A stretch of 64,000 bases of DNA from G963667855 sp963667855 (GTDB lineage Bacteria > Planctomycetota > Phycisphaerae > UBA1845), in NCBI GenBank assembly GCA_963667855.2, contig CAXXKI010000019.1, positions 127,505 to 191,504 on the forward strand, read 5' to 3'. How positions within the stretch are numbered: the stretch's first letter is position 1; each line of letters starts with the position of its first letter. The notes under the pieces are model-generated. The model saw only the letters and a list, made by a program, of their open reading frames with translations, was not told where the DNA came from and did no database searches. This document shows, in pieces, positions 61,600 to 64,000 of the stretch. Position numbers and translations under genes: made by a program.

Positions 61600-63405
61600 C
61601 TACGCATTCTTCCTGGCTTTTACTTCCGGACGGAGGTCTATGCCCAGTTCCTCCAGTTGTGCTTCGGCCACGTCGCCGGGGGCGTTAGTCAACGGGCAGA
61701 CTGCTCTTTGAGTCTTGGGGAACGCGATCACGTCGCGTAGCGACAGGCATTTTCCCAGCATCATCACTATCCGGTCAAAACCCAGGGCCAATCCTCCGTG
61801 CGGCGGTGCTCCGAAACGCAGGGCATCCAGAAGGAATTCAAACTTGTCGTGAGCTTCTTCCGCCGACAGGCCCAGCAGTTCAAATATCTTGGACTGAACC
61901 TTGGCCTGGTGAATCCTTATGCTCCCTCCGCCGAGTTCGATTCCGTTAAGCGTGAGATCATACGCCTTGGATAACGCCTTACCCGGGTCGGTATCCAGCA
62001 GCGGAATATCTTCATCCCGCGGCGCCGTGAACGGATGGTGCAGGCTGCAATATCGTTTTTCCTCCTCGTCCCATTCGAACATGGGGAAATCAACAACCCA
62101 CATCAGGTTCCACTCGTCTTCCGGAATAAGATCGAGCATTTCAGCCAGCCGGGTTCGCACGAAGTGCAGGTACTTGCATACGTCGGCGTAGGTCCCGGGC
62201 ATGCAGACGATAAGGTCACCTGCCTCCGCACCGGTGGCCGCGAGCAAATCATCGCACACCGGCTGGAGGAACTTGGCCACACCGGTGGACAATTCTGGTT
62301 TACCACCGTCTCCTTCAACAACCTTGGTAACCGGCATGCCGCCGGCGCCGATGCCTTTGAGCTCTTCGGTTAAACCGTCGGTCTCCTTGCGGGTCATCGT
62401 GCCGCCGCCTTTAACCACGATACACTTGACCACGCCGCCTGAAGCTATAGCTTCTTTAAAAATCTTGAAATCGGTTTTTTCACAAACCGCGGTTATATCC
62501 TGCAGCTCGAGCCCGAAGCGCATGTCGGGCCTGTCGATGCCGAAGCGGTCCATGGCCTCCTTATAGGTCATGCGTTTGAAGGGAATCTGCACATCGACAC
62601 CGATTCCCTCCTTGAACATCCGCTGGACGGCCCCCTCGACGCAACTGATCACGTCTTCCACCTGGACAAAAGCCATCTCCAGGTCGATCTGAGTGAATTC
62701 CGGCTGACGATCGGCGCGAAGGTCTTCATCTCGGAAGCAGCGGACAATCTGGCAGTAGCGGTCGTAGCCGGCCATCATCAGCATCTGCTTGTAAAGCTGC
62801 GGCGACTGAGGCAACGCAAAAAACTGACCGGGATACACCCGCGAAGGAACGAGATAGTCGCGGGCACCTTCGGGAGTGGATTTTCCGAGTACCGGCGTTT
62901 CGATCTCGACGAATCCCTGCTCGTCGAAGTAGTCGCGGCTGGCTTTGGCCAACCGGTGCCTGAGACGCATCAGCTTCTGCATTTTAGGCCTGCGCAGGTC
63001 GACGACCCGGTATTTGAGTCGAGAGTCCTCGCCGGCGTCTATATCGTCAGATACCTCGAAAGGCGGGGTGTCGGCCTTGCTCAGGAGATCCAGTTCGTGC
63101 CCCGCTATCTCTATCTCACCGGTAGGAAGCTTGGGATTAACGTTTTCACCGCGAAGAATTACGTTACCACGTACAGCAATAACGTCTTCCCGGCGGATAG
63201 TTCCGGCAAGCTTATGCGATTCCGGGTCGGTCTGGGGATTGAACTTCACCTGGGTGATGCCCGTGTAGTCACGAATATCAATGAAGGCCATCCCGCCCAG
63301 ATCGCGATAATTCTGTGCCCACCCAACAAGGATGACTTCCTGTCCTTCGTGCTCTTTCCGGAGCTCGCCGTTCATATGCGTTCGTTTGTTGTATGGAATG
63401 GCCAC
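61600..63405 (-). CDS. aspS: aspartate--tRNA ligase
   Basis: 601 residues. The GTG start 63405 has AGGAG 7 bases upstream. OB-fold anticodon-binding domain: VILVGWAQNYRDLGGMAFID. Class II motif 2: CFRDEDLRADRQPEFTQIDL. A bacterial-type GAD insertion domain lies in the middle, and motif 3 is ALGFDRIVMML. It charges tRNA-Asp. The residue after YRD is Leu, as in E. coli, whereas the non-discriminating P. aeruginosa enzyme has His there. That points mildly to a discriminating enzyme, but tRNA-Asn use cannot be settled. Confidence 0.96.
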   Translation of the reverse strand: MAIPYNKRTHMNGELRKEHEGQEVILVGWAQNYRDLGGMAFIDIRDYTGITQVKFNPQTDPESHKLAGTIRREDVIAVRGNVILRGENVNPKLPTGEIEIAGHELDLLSKADTPPFEVSDDIDAGEDSRLKYRVVDLRRPKMQKLMRLRHRLAKASRDYFDEQGFVEIETPVLGKSTPEGARDYLVPSRVYPGQFFALPQSPQLYKQMLMMAGYDRYCQIVRCFRDEDLRADRQPEFTQIDLEMAFVQVEDVISCVEGAVQRMFKEGIGVDVQIPFKRMTYKEAMDRFGIDRPDMRFGLELQDITAVCEKTDFKIFKEAIASGGVVKCIVVKGGGTMTRKETDGLTEELKGIGAGGMPVTKVVEGDGGKPELSTGVAKFLQPVCDDLLAATGAEAGDLIVCMPGTYADVCKYLHFVRTRLAEMLDLIPEDEWNLMWVVDFPMFEWDEEEKRYCSLHHPFTAPRDEDIPLLDTDPGKALSKAYDLTLNGIELGGGSIRIHQAKVQSKIFELLGLSAEEAHDKFEFLLDALRFGAPPHGGLALGFDRIVMMLGKCLSLRDVIAFPKTQRAVCPLTNAPGDVAEAQLEELGIDLRPEVKARKNA

Positions 63406-63691
63406 TTTGTTTCTCCTACCAGTATTGAAACGCTAAACCTTGTACTTGTATTATTTTGTCGATGTAATTGCAACGCAGGTGGGGCAAAAACGAGTGGCAA
63501 GAAAGATAAAAAGGGGCTTTTAGCTGGTTTAGGAAGATGGTTTTGACTTCTTTCTACTGTCAGGTCGATTATAAGGGGGTAGAATAAACGCAACACGGCG
63601 CTTATCGGGCGCTGCGGAACAAAAAACGGAATCAGGTGGGGAACTGACACGAAAGTCAAGCGTCTAAAAGTATCAAACAGCAGGTGAGTAG
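63406..63691. other. intergenic region between aspS and the sigma factor
   Basis: About 285 bp between divergent genes. No repeat or gene was recognised; short frames here are unsupported. Confidence 0.4.
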
Positions 63692-64000
63692 GTGCAGATA
63701 CCGGCGACAACGGTGAAATTCGAGGATGCGGTTCTGGTCCGGCAGGTGCAAGCCGGCGAGGTTGTGGCGTTCGCCGACCTCGTGCGCAAGTACCAGAACC
63801 GGGTCTACAACACCTGCCTGCGGATCTGCGGCAACCGGACGACGCCAGCGACCTTGCCCAGGAAGCTTTCCTGAAGGCTTTCGAGTCTATCGATTCGTTT
63901 CGGGGTAAGAGCGCATTCTACACCTGGCTGTTTCGGATAGCAGTGAATATGTCGATCTCCTATCGACGCAAGCGACGGGTGCGGGATACGTTATCGCTAG
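63692..64000 (+). pseudogene. ECF-type RNA polymerase sigma factor, frameshifted and cut by window end
   Basis: GTG 63692 starts VKFEDAVLVRQVQAGEVVAF, then ADLVRKYQNRVYNTCLRICG (sigma region 2.1). After CGNR the frame closes, but one added G in the GG at 63837-63838 restores DDASDLAQEAFLKAFESIDS, then AFYTWLFRIAVNMSISYRRK (regions 2.3-2.4) to the window end. SigE-like ECF factor. Either a sequencing deletion or a real lesion; the rest, including region 4, lies outside. Confidence 0.82.

Overview
The window looks like a chromosomal segment of a Planctomycetota bacterium, most likely a Phycisphaerae-type lineage, and probably an uncultured or metagenome-derived genome. This is an inference from protein style. 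There is a PEP-CTERM choice-of-anchor A protein and a run of small membrane proteins with CxxC...CPECG zinc ribbons. There are FHA proteins fused to membrane domains, prepilin N-termini of the AFTLIE type, an ABC-2 permease fused to a CPBP protease domain, and scattered core genes (gyrA, dnaK, aspS) outside conserved operons. No rRNA, convincing tRNA, CRISPR array or replication origin was seen.

Layout. 0-6 kb: the 3' part of an alpha/beta hydrolase, an NTF2-like protein, a FixL/FixJ-like two-component pair with a Cys-rich PAS domain, a secreted hypothetical, and a second Cys-rich PAS kinase broken by a frameshift. 6-12 kb: a composite three-hairpin repeat, nfnB-nfnA (electron-bifurcating transhydrogenase), and a LacI regulator divergent from a GH144-like glucanase with a LacI-type operator between them. 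12-18 kb: a PilZ protein, a PEP-CTERM protein, an intact ISL3-family element with an 8-bp target duplication, and small hypotheticals. 18-24 kb: gyrA, a TIM-barrel-like hypothetical, and a polyprenyl synthetase with two compensating frameshifts. 24-26.4 kb: an abiEi-abiEii toxin-antitoxin locus with five single-base frameshifts. 26.5-31.7 kb: a GT-C mannosyltransferase-like membrane protein, a GH13-like enzyme, and a zinc-ribbon membrane protein followed by a small ORF behind an A8 run. 31.7-36.4 kb: a histidine/formiminoglutamate module (ftcD, hutF-like, M20 deacylase). 36.6-43.2 kb: dnaK, a double-ACT protein, an IS4-family element nested in a palindromic repeat, and a large hypothetical. 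43.4-51.2 kb: a zinc-ribbon membrane protein, an FHA-rhomboid fusion and its FHA paralogue, and a NatA/NatB-type ABC exporter with a fused CPBP domain. 51.7-55.8 kb: two tandem 654-residue prepilin-like proteins carrying octapeptide and 76-residue repeats. 55.8-64 kb: a CHASE4 hybrid kinase, a small conserved protein, an SGNH lipoprotein, a FlgG-like lipoprotein, a PH-like membrane protein, aspS, and a frameshifted partial ECF sigma factor.

The most unusual content is the twin pilin/repeat gene pair, the FHA-rhomboid fusion, the lipoprotein with a flagellar rod/hook-type domain, and several families of palindromic intergenic repeats. Frameshifts are concentrated at 23.4-26.3 kb (seven single-base indels, most of them in homopolymers), while long genes elsewhere are intact. 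That stretch is either a decaying locus or a patch of poor sequence quality.
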